From: a virus
IMG/VR virus record: IMGVR_UViG_3300019742_000013
Coordinates: 1-23,754 of that record
Length of the DNA stretch: 23,754 nt
Direction: 5' to 3' (one strand)
The translations under genes and the position numbers were made by a program. This document shows positions 1-5,266 of the stretch, in pieces (the first letter of the stretch is position 1; each line of letters starts with the position of its first letter). The notes beneath the pieces are model-generated. The model was given only the letters and a program-made list of their open reading frames with translations, ran no database searches and was not told where the DNA came from.

Positions 1-123
1 ATAAATGTTATGAAAGAAGTTTCTGACGAATTTAATCTTGGTGTTGATAGTGGTTATGATTTATGGGGTAAAGATAAGGCACACTATCAATGTACTAATA
101 CTGATTATGATATTAGAGACTAT
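1..123. repeat. Terminal direct repeat, copy 1 (circular overlap)
   Basis: Bases 1-123 are identical to 23632-23754. The repeat lies inside one coding gene and restores a complete reading frame when the ends are joined. This is the signature of a circular or circularly permuted molecule opened at an arbitrary point by assembly. A true packaged terminal repeat is possible but less likely inside an endolysin gene. Confidence 0.95.
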
Positions 124-126
124 TAG
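1..126 (+). CDS. 3' end of M15 endolysin (continues from 23341)
   Basis: This is the C-terminal part of the endolysin that starts at 23341. Bases 1-123 repeat the last 123 bases of the window in the same codon phase, and the TAG stop at 124-126 lies just beyond the repeat. Rejoined across the circle the protein has 138 residues. This part carries the third predicted zinc ligand, the His of the KAHYQ motif (residue 125). The TAG stop directly abuts the stop codon (TTA on the + strand, 127-129) of the convergent HNH gene, with no base between them. Confidence 0.9.
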   Translation: MNVMKEVSDEFNLGVDSGYDLWGKDKAHYQCTNTDYDIRDY

Positions 127-603
127 TTATATAAGTATCTTACTCCAAATGTATCCACCTGCTTTAGCTAATCTATTATTAGCACAGTTAGATATAGCAG
201 TCTTATCTATGTTAGTCTCTATAGAAGCTTTTAGCATAGATGGGTAAGTAGCTATTAACTCATTATCTAAAGTGTACTGATGAACTGTTTTAATGTTACC
301 CAAATATTGGTTCTCTTTCCAATCCATTAGTCTTATGTTACTTAATGTGTAGCTAATATCATTATCTATTCTATCTATACTAGGCTTTAATGCTTTACTA
401 TAACCACTCTCTACCCATTTGTTATATAACATATCATACTTCTCATCTTGTTTATTAAACCATTCTATTAACTCATTTACTGTATAACTTGGCATATCCA
501 TACCTCTACTCTTACTATTACTTCTTTGGTTTCTATAAGCCATTCTAATAAGACCCTCTTTAGTTCTATTCTTCTTTTGTTGTATTTTATATTCCTTTGT
601 CAT
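127..603 (-). CDS. HNH homing-type endonuclease with NUMOD1-like DNA-binding region
   Basis: A 158-residue protein, probably a free-standing homing endonuclease. Residues about 73-99 hold the core KPSIDRIDND...YTLSNIRLMDW...N typical of phage HNH homing enzymes. Residues about 106-154 (VHQYTLDNELIATYPS, then AISNCANNR and AGGYIW) look like a NUMOD1 modular DNA-binding repeat. It is read against all neighbouring genes and is convergent with the endolysin; the two stop codons touch. Its leader on the minus strand has TATATAAATA (635-626) and then the strong SD sequence ACAAGGAG. The string ACAAGGAGAGTAACAATG also precedes the 74-residue gene at 4149. The position beside the lysis gene and the private promoter suggest a mobile cassette. 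The family call is confident; activity is inferred. Confidence 0.82.
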   Translation of the reverse strand: MTKEYKIQQKKNRTKEGLIRMAYRNQRSNSKSRGMDMPSYTVNELIEWFNKQDEKYDMLYNKWVESGYSKALKPSIDRIDNDISYTLSNIRLMDWKENQYLGNIKTVHQYTLDNELIATYPSMLKASIETNIDKTAISNCANNRLAKAGGYIWSKILI

Positions 604-625
604 TGTTACTCTCCTTGTTTTATTT

Positions 626-635
626 TATTTATATA
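626..635 (-). promoter_or_regulatory. TATATAAATA promoter-like motif for the HNH gene
   Basis: The decamer TATATAAATA on the minus strand ends 22 bases before the ATG at 603-601. It has the same spacing and sequence as the copies in front of the virion genes. Confidence 0.6.
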
Positions 636-1001
636 TTAATTATTTTGTGAATTATAGAGTTATGAGTATGAATATTAGCTATATGATAGAATAGTGTTTA
701 AAAGCATAGAATAGGCTATATAAGGGCTTTTAGTATGTTTAGCTATAGATACTATTAATAAAGATTTTAAATGGATTTATAAAGAATTGGTGTTTAAATC
801 ATCATAAAGGTATTGTAAAGGCTTATGAGTAGATTTAAGGTATCTATCCATTGATTTAGCTATATATTGGATTAAATGGGCTACTCTATGCTTTTAAAGG
901 CTATATATGAGTATCTATTGATTTATATATATTTAAGCTTATTTTAAGTAGATTTATGATGATATATCAATAATTATTCAAAAAAAATAGGCAATTATCT
1001 G

Positions 1002-1020
1002 TACAAGTCCCCGGCACAAC
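1002..1020. other. GC-rich patch, candidate cos or packaging site
   Basis: GTCCCCGGCAC (1007-1017) has 9 G/C in 11 bases, inside a region that is otherwise nearly all A/T. It lies about 120 bp before terS. Cohesive-end sites are often GC-rich and sit here, and the HNH gene after terL is of the type that assists cos cleavage. Function is inferred from position and composition only. Confidence 0.35.
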
Positions 1021-1062
1021 ATTTTTAACTATCTAAATATATTTCAAAAAATCTCAAATGAC

Positions 1063-1068
1063 TATAAT
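1063..1068 (+). promoter_or_regulatory. Possible TATAAT -10 hexamer upstream of terS
   Basis: A perfect TATAAT hexamer 70 bp before the terS ATG, with no clear -35 partner. It could be a host-type promoter, but A/T richness makes chance matches common. Confidence 0.3.
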
Positions 1069-1107
1069 CCATTATTATATAAATATAAACTTTTCAAATT
1101 AACTAAT

Positions 1108-1117
1108 TATATAAATA
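1108..1117 (+). promoter_or_regulatory. TATATAAATA promoter-like motif for the terminase operon
   Basis: The decamer ends 21 bases before the terS ATG and is followed by the SD-like AACAAGG. An extra TATAAATA lies at 1078-1085. Confidence 0.6.
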
Positions 1118-1138
1118 AAATAAAACAAGGAATTAAAA

Positions 1139-1501
1139 ATGAAATTAAATGAAGTTGGGAAAAGTATTAAAAAAGGAATAATAGATTATCTTAAAGAAAT
1201 AGATGAATATAGAAAAGTAGAAGAAATAATCCTAATTGACTCTACAGCAAAAAGTTATGAGTTATATATTAAATATCAGGATTTAGCAGAAGCTGAAATG
1301 AATAATGATGATGATGATGAAAAGTTACTAGCTTTAAAATATCACGCGTTATCTTCTAAACAATATGTAATGTACACAACTAATTTAAAAACTTTAGGAG
1401 TAACAGCTATTCAAAGAGCTAAGATTAAAATAGTTCAAGATGAGGAAGAAGATGAAGATAACATATTAAGTGTTATTAAAAATGGTTTAAAAGAAGATTA
1501 A
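1139..1501 (+). CDS. terS: Terminase small subunit (P27-like)
   Basis: A 120-residue protein just upstream of the large terminase, separated by 2 bases. It should bind the packaging site and load the large subunit. Residues about 65-97 (KYHALSSKQYVMYTTNLKTLGVTAIQRAKIK) follow the P27-family C-terminal pattern of a helix, then LGVT and a basic R.K stretch. A run of acidic residues (NDDDDE, about 55-60) lies in the middle and the C-terminus is also acidic (DEEEDED). The SD is ACAAGGA with ATG at 1139. The leader, including AACAAGGAATTAAAAATG, is nearly identical to that of the tail chaperone gene at 12723. The family call rests on the C-terminal pattern, length and position. Confidence 0.7.
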   Translation: MKLNEVGKSIKKGIIDYLKEIDEYRKVEEIILIDSTAKSYELYIKYQDLAEAEMNNDDDDEKLLALKYHALSSKQYVMYTTNLKTLGVTAIQRAKIKIVQDEEEDEDNILSVIKNGLKED

Positions 1502-1503
1502 AT

Positions 1504-3177
1504 ATGGATATTAAAAAACTATGTGAGGAGTTAATCAAAGAGAAACCTGATTATCAGTATACAAAAACTTTTAAAAGGCATTTGAGGGATTTAGAAAACT
1601 TAGATAAAGATAAGTATAGATTTAATAAAAAAATGGCAAATATGTATATAGTTGTTTTAGAATCTTTAAAACATAGTACAGGAACTTTAGCAGGACAAAA
1701 TATTAAATTAGAAAAATGGCAAATAGCTACTTTTTCAATTTCTATGGGTTGGGAACAAAAAAATAAAAATGGTATTTGGATTAGAAGATTTAGTACGCAA
1801 TTATATTTTATGGGTAGAAAAAACGGTAAGACATTAATCGCGGCAGGTTTAAGTCTAGCAGATACTTTAATTAGACAAGAAGCAAAAGGAGAATTAGTTT
1901 GTATAGCTACTAAATCAGACCAAAGTCTATTGGCTTTAAATCAAGTTGTTAGTATGATTAAAGCAGATAAAAAGCTAAGTAAAATATATAAAAAAAGAGG
2001 TAATAAATATACATCATCGCTTGACGAAACTACATTATATAATCTAGGAAGTGACTCTACAAAACAAGATGGATTAAATATATCTGTTTTAATTTCTGAT
2101 GAAGCACACGCGATGAGAGATAGTTCTTTGATGGATGTTTGTACTAGTTCTATGGGAGCAAGATTACAACCTTTACATATTATTATTAGTACAGCAGGAT
2201 TTAACTTAGCTAGTCCTTTAGTATCAGAAATTGAATATAGTAGAAAAATATTAGATGAAGAGTTAGAAGATGAAAATTACTTTTGTTTTTTAGCAGAACC
2301 AAATGAAAAAGACGATAGTTATACATTAGAAACATTAAAAAAATCTAATCCTAATCTAGGTGTAAGTATTAGTGAAGAGTTTTTAATAAAAGAAATGGAA
2401 ACAGCTATAGAGAGAAATGATAAAAAAGCTAATTACTTAACTAAATATGTTAATAAGTTTGTCAATAGTTCTGAAGAGTTTATATCTATAGAAGATTGGA
2501 AGAACTGTAGAAATGATGATTATGTAGTAGATTATTCTAATATTAAAAGTATTTTAATAGGAGCAGATTTAAGTGTCAGTGAGGATTTATCTAGCTTAGT
2601 AATAGGTTATTTAACTAAAGAAAATGATTTATATATAAAAGCACTTACTTATATGCCTTTTGATAAGGTTATAGCCAATTCTAAGAACTTTAAAGCACCA
2701 TTACAAGTTTGGATAGATAGAGGTTATTTAACTACTACAAAAGGCAAGTATATAGATTATAATATAATATATGAGGATATGAAAGAGGTTATAGATGAGG
2801 GATATGAAGAGGGTATAAATGTAGAGGTTTACTATGATGCTTATAAGTTTAGAGCTATTAAAGAAAGATTAGAAAATGAATTAAACTTTACTCAATCTTT
2901 TAGTGTTAATCAAAACTTTAGAACTCTATCAGAACCTCTAAATCTTATGTCTAATCATATTCAGCAACATAAAATAATCTATAAGAATAATGCTATTTTC
3001 AATTGGGCTATTAGTAATGTAGTAGTAGTTAGAGATAAAGATGGTAATATAAAAATAGATAAATCTTCTCGACAAAATAAGATAGACCCTGTAGCAAGTT
3101 TAGGGAATATTTTCTATGGGTTATTAGATAAGTTAGATAATGTTGAAGAAGAAGTACAAGGATTATTTTATGTCTAA
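1504..3177 (+). CDS. terL: Terminase large subunit, packaging ATPase and nuclease
   Basis: A 557-residue motor protein of the HK97/Terminase_1 type that drives DNA into the prohead and cuts it. Walker A is GRKNGKT (residues 104-110) and Walker B is VLISDEAH (195-202), with the DE pair positioned for catalysis. The coupling motif STAG follows near residue 230. The nuclease domain begins with the acidic motif ILIGADLSVSEDLSSLV around Asp355, as expected for the RNase H-like fold. The length is normal for the family. It overlaps the next gene by 8 bases. Unlike most HK97-like phages, the portal gene does not follow; it lies 4.4 kb further on. Confidence 0.95.
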   Translation: MDIKKLCEELIKEKPDYQYTKTFKRHLRDLENLDKDKYRFNKKMANMYIVVLESLKHSTGTLAGQNIKLEKWQIATFSISMGWEQKNKNGIWIRRFSTQLYFMGRKNGKTLIAAGLSLADTLIRQEAKGELVCIATKSDQSLLALNQVVSMIKADKKLSKIYKKRGNKYTSSLDETTLYNLGSDSTKQDGLNISVLISDEAHAMRDSSLMDVCTSSMGARLQPLHIIISTAGFNLASPLVSEIEYSRKILDEELEDENYFCFLAEPNEKDDSYTLETLKKSNPNLGVSISEEFLIKEMETAIERNDKKANYLTKYVNKFVNSSEEFISIEDWKNCRNDDYVVDYSNIKSILIGADLSVSEDLSSLVIGYLTKENDLYIKALTYMPFDKVIANSKNFKAPLQVWIDRGYLTTTKGKYIDYNIIYEDMKEVIDEGYEEGINVEVYYDAYKFRAIKERLENELNFTQSFSVNQNFRTLSEPLNLMSNHIQQHKIIYKNNAIFNWAISNVVVVRDKDGNIKIDKSSRQNKIDPVASLGNIFYGLLDKLDNVEEEVQGLFYV

Positions 3178-3499
3178 AAAGAATATATATAATAATAGAA
3201 AATGGAGGAAATTAAGATTATATCATATCTCTAATAATCCTCTATGTGCTTATTGTTATCCTAAGATAGTAGAAGCAACACAAGTAGACCATTGTATTCC
3301 TTTTGATTTAGAAGATAAAGAAAGTATAGATAGGTTGTTTTTAGAAGAAGATAATCTTATTTCTACTTGTTCTACTTGCCACGGTTTAATTACTTTTATA
3401 CAGCAGGGTTTAGATTTTAAAAATATGAGTTTTGAAGAGGCTAAAAGATTTAAAATAAGCAAAATGGTTAAGAAAGTAGGAATAGATGGATTTTATTAA
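3170..3499 (+). CDS. HNH endonuclease, packaging-associated type
   Basis: A 109-residue HNH nuclease. The frame is open from 3140, but ATG 3170 is chosen because AAGGA sits 7 bases upstream and the protein then starts MSKKNIYNNRKWRKLR, as usual in this family. Cys26 and Cys29 (PLCAYC) with Cys67 and Cys70 (CSTC) form the structural zinc site. The active-site motif has Asp40-His41 (VDH), Asn62 (DNL) and His71 (CH). Small HNH proteins next to terminase genes are known to work with terminase in cos-type packaging (HK97 gp74 is the model), so this gene argues for cohesive ends. It overlaps terL by 8 bases, indicating co-translation. Confidence 0.88.
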   Translation: MSKKNIYNNRKWRKLRLYHISNNPLCAYCYPKIVEATQVDHCIPFDLEDKESIDRLFLEEDNLISTCSTCHGLITFIQQGLDFKNMSFEEAKRFKISKMVKKVGIDGFY

Positions 3500-3534
3500 A
3501 AATAATCTAAAAAGTGGATTAGAAATAAAATAAG

Positions 3535-3587
3535 GCTAAAAGTGAGTATTAATTAGTTATTCTTTATATAAAAACACCACTTTTAGC
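3535..3587 (+). repeat. 53-bp hairpin repeat, copy 1
   Basis: Identical to 3871-3923. The ends GCTAAAAGTG and CACTTTTAGC pair, and flanking bases extend the stem to 14 bp (3531-3544 with 3578-3591) around a 33-base loop. Here the pair just outside the repeat is G3534-C3588. Confidence 0.9.
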
Positions 3588-3634
3588 CTTAATAATAAAA
3601 TAGAGAAAAAATAAAAAATAAAGTATATTCTTTT

Positions 3635-3640
3635 TATAAT
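3635..3640 (+). promoter_or_regulatory. TATAAT -10 reading into the inner inverted repeat
   Basis: TTCTTTTTATAATAG ends just before the inner arm AGTGTAGTG at 3641. A start about 7 bases downstream would produce an RNA beginning within the left arm. No clear -35 box. The right arm also carries a TATAGT hexamer in the opposite direction (3820-3815). Confidence 0.4.
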
Positions 3641-3817
3641 AGTGTAGTGTAACGGAACTGTTATAAAATTAATATATGTCTCTAATATAGCTTTAGCTAT
3701 GTTAGTAAATGAGGACTTCTAAATAGTAAATATAATCTTTTAATATGTTTTATTACTTACAGAGCTAACGCTCTATAAGATGTGTACATTTATTTTTATA
3801 GTTCGTTACACTACACT
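3641..3817 (+). ncRNA. Candidate structured RNA or origin core
   Basis: The closing stem (3641-3658 with 3801-3817) encloses about 140 bases with no open frame but two neat hairpins: ATAGC-TTTA-GCTAT (3687-3700) and AGAGC-TAAC-GCTCT (3761-3774). A TATAAT hexamer lies just upstream. This could be a folded RNA of about 180 bases or a DNA cruciform for initiator binding. No known RNA family is recognised. Confidence 0.35.
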
Positions 3818-3870
3818 ATAAAAACAACTATACGACATAATATTTATTTTTTCTCTATTATATTAATAAA

Positions 3871-3923
3871 GCTAAAAGTGAGTATTAATTAGTTATTCTT
3901 TATATAAAAACACCACTTTTAGC
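3871..3923 (+). repeat. 53-bp hairpin repeat, copy 2
   Basis: Identical to 3535-3587 and in the same orientation. Flanking bases extend the stem to 16 bp (3865-3880 with 3914-3929). The flanking pair is A3870-T3924, a compensatory change relative to copy 1, which favours the local hairpin as the selected form. Confidence 0.9.
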
Positions 3924-4017
3924 TTTATTTTATTTCTAATCCACTTTTAGCTTTATTTTATTTTTTCTCTATTATAGTTTTTTAGACTTTCTTCTCTTAA
4001 TTTAGCTTAAAAATAAA

Positions 4018-4027
4018 TATATAAATA
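4018..4027 (+). promoter_or_regulatory. TATATAAATA motif left of the 74-aa gene
   Basis: An additional copy upstream of the 4050-4116 hairpin. A second TATAAATA (4086-4093) lies inside that hairpin loop. The start point for the 74-aa gene is uncertain. Confidence 0.4.
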
Positions 4028-4049
4028 ACTATATAAAAAGGTTATTTAA

Positions 4050-4116
4050 TTTAAGTCTAATATGAAAACACTCCTTGTTTTAAAATATAAATAAAATTAT
4101 ACATATTAGACTTAAA
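4050..4116 (+). promoter_or_regulatory. 15-bp hairpin with anti-SD in its loop, leader of the 74-aa gene
   Basis: TTTAAGTCTAATATG (4050-4064) pairs perfectly with CATATTAGACTTAAA (4102-4116). The loop contains CTCCTTGT (4071-4078), an exact complement of ACAAGGAG (4134-4141), which includes the SD of the gene at 4149. If transcribed, the two pairings could compete and control translation. It may instead be a relic of an inverted gene leader. Confidence 0.45.
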
Positions 4117-4148
4117 CTAGATAAAACTAAAACACAAGGAGAGTAACA

Positions 4149-4373
4149 ATGTATAGTAAAACAAATAAATTAATAAATTCTTTTTTAGAAATAGAGTCTA
4201 TAAAAACAAATAGAGATATGATGAATGAAAATGAATTAGTTACTTATTTAAGATATGTAAATACTGTTTTAAAAATAGACTTAGATATAGTTAAATTTCT
4301 TTTGATGACTAACATAGAGTTAGATATATTAATTAATAAATCGGATAAAAATAGCTTATTAAAAAGAATTTAA
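4149..4373 (+). CDS. Small protein of unknown function (74 aa)
   Basis: I do not recognise this protein. It is mostly helical and charged, with Lys/Asn/Ile-rich segments (SFLEIESIKTNRDMMNENELVTYLRYVNTVLK) and no cysteines or membrane segment. The ATG at 4149 has the strong SD AAGGAGAGTAACA. Its last 18 leader bases ACAAGGAGAGTAACAATG are identical to the start of the minus-strand HNH gene at 603. It stands alone between non-coding blocks in the replication island and is followed at once by a hairpin. A regulatory or replication-accessory role is plausible from position only. Confidence 0.65.
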   Translation: MYSKTNKLINSFLEIESIKTNRDMMNENELVTYLRYVNTVLKIDLDIVKFLLMTNIELDILINKSDKNSLLKRI

Positions 4374-4376
4374 ATC

Positions 4377-4395
4377 TTTCCTTATCATAAGGAAA
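4377..4395 (+). terminator. Hairpin after the 74-aa gene
   Basis: TTTCCTTA-TCA-TAAGGAAA begins 4 bases after the stop codon. It is a perfect 8-bp stem with a 3-base loop. There is only a weak T tract, so termination is uncertain. Confidence 0.5.
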
Positions 4396-4415
4396 CGATT
4401 TTCAAAGAATTTCAC

Positions 4416-4451
4416 TTTTTTCACTAAAATAAGCCATTTTTAGCGAAAAAA
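4416..4451. terminator. Bidirectional intrinsic terminator
   Basis: TTTTTTCACTAAAA (4416-4429) and TTTTAGCGAAAAAA (4438-4451) pair over 14 positions with one A-C mismatch and an 8-base loop. With A and T runs at both edges it fits an intrinsic terminator working in either direction. Confidence 0.55.
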
Positions 4452-4471
4452 TATATAAATATATATAAATA
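4452..4471 (+). repeat. Two overlapping-phase TATATAAATA copies, iteron-like
   Basis: Two decamers back to back, the second followed by GTTATAGATA. TATATAAATAGTTATAGATA (4462-4481) recurs at 4600-4619 and, with two changes, at 5127-5146. Three such 20-mers around the helicase gene could serve as promoter elements or as origin iterons. Confidence 0.5.
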
Positions 4472-4525
4472 GTTATAGATAGTTTTTGATTAAATTAAAA
4501 GAATTTCATTTATTTAAGCTTTTTT

Positions 4526-4566
4526 TAAGTAAAACCCTTTACATTTAGCTTTAATTTGGGTATAAT
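4526..4566 (+). promoter_or_regulatory. Host-type promoter (TTTGGGTATAAT)
   Basis: TATAAT at 4561-4566 is preceded by TTTGGG, matching the extended -10 of Campylobacterota housekeeping promoters, where a periodic T-rich region replaces a strict -35. TTTTAAGT lies at about 4523-4530 and T clusters follow at roughly helical spacing. It would drive the 85-aa gene and helicase, with a leader of nearly 300 bases containing the 90-bp repeat. It is the best candidate for the early promoter. Confidence 0.6.
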
Positions 4567-4599
4567 AAGGTATAGATAAAAAGAAGTAACTTTTTAAAA

Positions 4600-4619
4600 T
4601 ATATAAATAGTTATAGATA
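4600..4619 (+). repeat. 20-bp repeat TATATAAATAGTTATAGATA, second copy
   Basis: Exact match to 4462-4481 over 20 bases. It lies 33 bases after the TATAAT promoter, inside the predicted early leader. Confidence 0.6.
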
Positions 4620-4646
4620 AAGACATTAAATAATAAGAATTTTAAG

Positions 4647-4808
4647 AGGAGTACCAAACTTTCTTTTTAAATCAGAGAATTAACATTTTGTTAGTTTTCT
4701 TAAAGTTCTTTTATATGATATATGGCAACATCTTTTATTAGAGATAAATAGTTAAGTTTTAATTATTTACTTCTTATAAGGGATTTTGAAGAATGGTTTG
4801 GTACTCCT
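4647..4808 (+). promoter_or_regulatory. Long-range 13-bp inverted repeat in the early leader
   Basis: AGGAGTACCAAAC (4647-4659) is the exact reverse complement of GTTTGGTACTCCT at 4796-4808 inside the first 90-bp repeat, and again of 5215-5227 inside the second copy. One left arm can thus pair with either of two right arms in a transcript from the promoter at 4561. Confidence 0.6.
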
Positions 4809-4816
4809 TTCTTCTT
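4727..4816 (+). repeat. 90-bp direct repeat, copy 1 (leader of the 85-aa gene)
   Basis: Identical over all 90 bases to 5146-5235. It ends 49 bases before the ATG of the 85-aa gene. It contains TTAAGTTTT (4752-4760), then TATAAGG (4775-4781), which resembles a Campylobacterota promoter, and at its right end the arm GTTTGGTACTCCT. The duplicated position before two genes suggests a leader or promoter cassette. Confidence 0.95.
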
Positions 4817-4865
4817 AATATAAATCTTCTTAAAATTAAAATATTACCAAAATAGGAATAAAAAA

Positions 4866-5123
4866 ATGGATGAATTAATGATAATGGCACACGAAAAACA
4901 GTTAGAGAATTTAGTTAATATATTAGAGGATGTTTCTAATAATAAAATAAAAAATGATTTAGCTAACTTTTTAGATAAAGAAGTTGAAGGATATTTATTT
5001 TTTATAGATAATTTAGATTATACTACTTTTAAATCAAATTCATTCTATTTAGTTATAGAACAGTTAGCTAAGTTGATAGATGTTAATAAAACAACAAAAG
5101 ACTATCTAATTAAGTATAAATAA
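4866..5123 (+). CDS. Small protein of unknown function (85 aa)
   Basis: No family is recognised. The sequence is helical and acidic (MAHEKQLENLVNILEDVSNN, later EVEGYLFFIDNLDYTTF), with no membrane segment or metal motif. The SD is weak (AGGAAT, 8 bases before ATG). It lies 143 bases ahead of the helicase gene, and both genes carry an identical 90-bp leader, which suggests common control and perhaps a shared role in replication or early regulation. Expression is supported by context and codon use only. Confidence 0.6.
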   Translation: MDELMIMAHEKQLENLVNILEDVSNNKIKNDLANFLDKEVEGYLFFIDNLDYTTFKSNSFYLVIEQLAKLIDVNKTTKDYLIKYK

Positions 5124-5126
5124 AAT

Positions 5127-5136
5127 TATATAAATA
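5127..5136 (+). promoter_or_regulatory. TATATAAATA motif before the second 90-bp repeat
   Basis: The decamer is followed by AGTATAGATA, close to the GTTATAGATA that follows the copies at 4462 and 4600. It lies 10 bases before the 90-bp repeat. It could be a promoter or an iteron. Confidence 0.45.
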
Positions 5137-5145
5137 AGTATAGAT

Positions 5146-5235
5146 AACATCTTTTATTAGAGATAAATAGTTAAGTTTTAATTATTTACTTCTTATAAGG
5201 GATTTTGAAGAATGGTTTGGTACTCCTTTCTTCTT
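5146..5235 (+). repeat. 90-bp direct repeat, copy 2 (leader of the helicase gene)
   Basis: Identical to 4727-4816, offset 419 bp, and ends 31 bases before the helicase ATG. The absence of any mismatch indicates recent duplication or ongoing conversion. Confidence 0.95.
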
Positions 5236-5266
5236 TAATCTCTAATTTAAAAATTAGGAATACAAA

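Larger units (their letters stand above)
604..1138. other. 535-bp non-coding region upstream of terS
   Basis: There is no open frame of useful length on either strand; stops are dense in all frames. The DNA is made of degenerate short words such as GCTATATA, GTAGATTTA and ATCTATTGATTTA in loose direct repetition. It ends with a GC-rich patch (1007-1017), a possible -10 hexamer (1063-1068) and TATATAAATA (1108-1117). Its place before the small terminase is where packaging sites (cos or pac) usually lie. The HNH gene promoter reads out of its left edge. Confidence 0.7.
3511..3947. repeat. Long interrupted palindrome (outer arms 34 bp)
   Basis: Left arm 3511-3544 and right arm 3914-3947 are reverse complements with one mismatch. 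Inside them lie a second pair of arms (A/T-rich with TAGAGAAAAAATAAA) and a third pair AGTGTAGTGTAACGGAAC (3641-3658) / GTTCGTTACACTACACT (3801-3817) with one bulged base. The central unpaired part is about 140 bases. The arrangement is too ordered for chance, even in A/T-rich DNA. Confidence 0.85.
3500..4148. other. 649-bp non-coding region with nested inverted and duplicated hairpins
   Basis: No gene is seen. From 3510 to 3948 the DNA is arranged as one long interrupted palindrome: outer arms 3511-3544/3914-3947 (34 bp, one mismatch), middle arms about 3578-3615/3842-3880, inner arms 3641-3658/3801-3817. Two 53-bp direct repeats form hairpins inside it. Further right (3942-3977) the strings CACTTTTAGCTTTATTTTA and TTATTTTTTCTCTATTA recur. 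The end (4018-4116) holds a TATATAAATA copy and a separate 15-bp inverted repeat in front of the 74-residue gene. Candidate roles are replication origin, structured RNA or terminator cluster. Confidence 0.75.
4374..4865. other. 492-bp non-coding region: terminators, promoter, repeats
   Basis: No gene is seen. From left to right it holds a hairpin right after the 74-aa gene (4377-4395), a strong bidirectional terminator-like hairpin (4416-4451), three TATATAAATA copies (4452-4461, 4462-4471, 4600-4609; the last two run on as GTTATAGATA), the best host-type promoter in the window (TATAAT 4561-4566), the 13-bp arm AGGAGTACCAAAC (4647-4659) and the first 90-bp repeat (4727-4816). Confidence 0.7.

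Noticed and set aside
1-123. True packaged direct terminal repeat
   Set aside because: It lies within the endolysin gene and joining the ends restores that gene. Assembly overlap of a circular or permuted genome is more likely.
38-247. Plus-strand frame with hydrophobic residues spanning the endolysin end and HNH gene
   Set aside because: It overlaps two confident genes in other frames, has no SD, and its hydrophobic look comes from A/T-rich codons.
1002-1020. The patch GTACAAGTCCCCGGCACAAC looks like the 3' end of a tRNA, so could be an attachment core
   Set aside because: No cloverleaf can be completed upstream, the T-arm does not pair, and there is no integrase gene in the genome. A packaging site is the simpler reading.
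3641-3817. Insertion sequence or MITE with terminal inverted repeats
   Set aside because: No transposase and no clear target-site duplication beside the arms, and the arms are part of a larger nested symmetry. Kept only as an alternative to test.
4727-5235. 90-bp repeats as a CRISPR-like array
   Set aside because: Only two copies, far too long, 329 bp apart with a gene between them, and no Cas gene.
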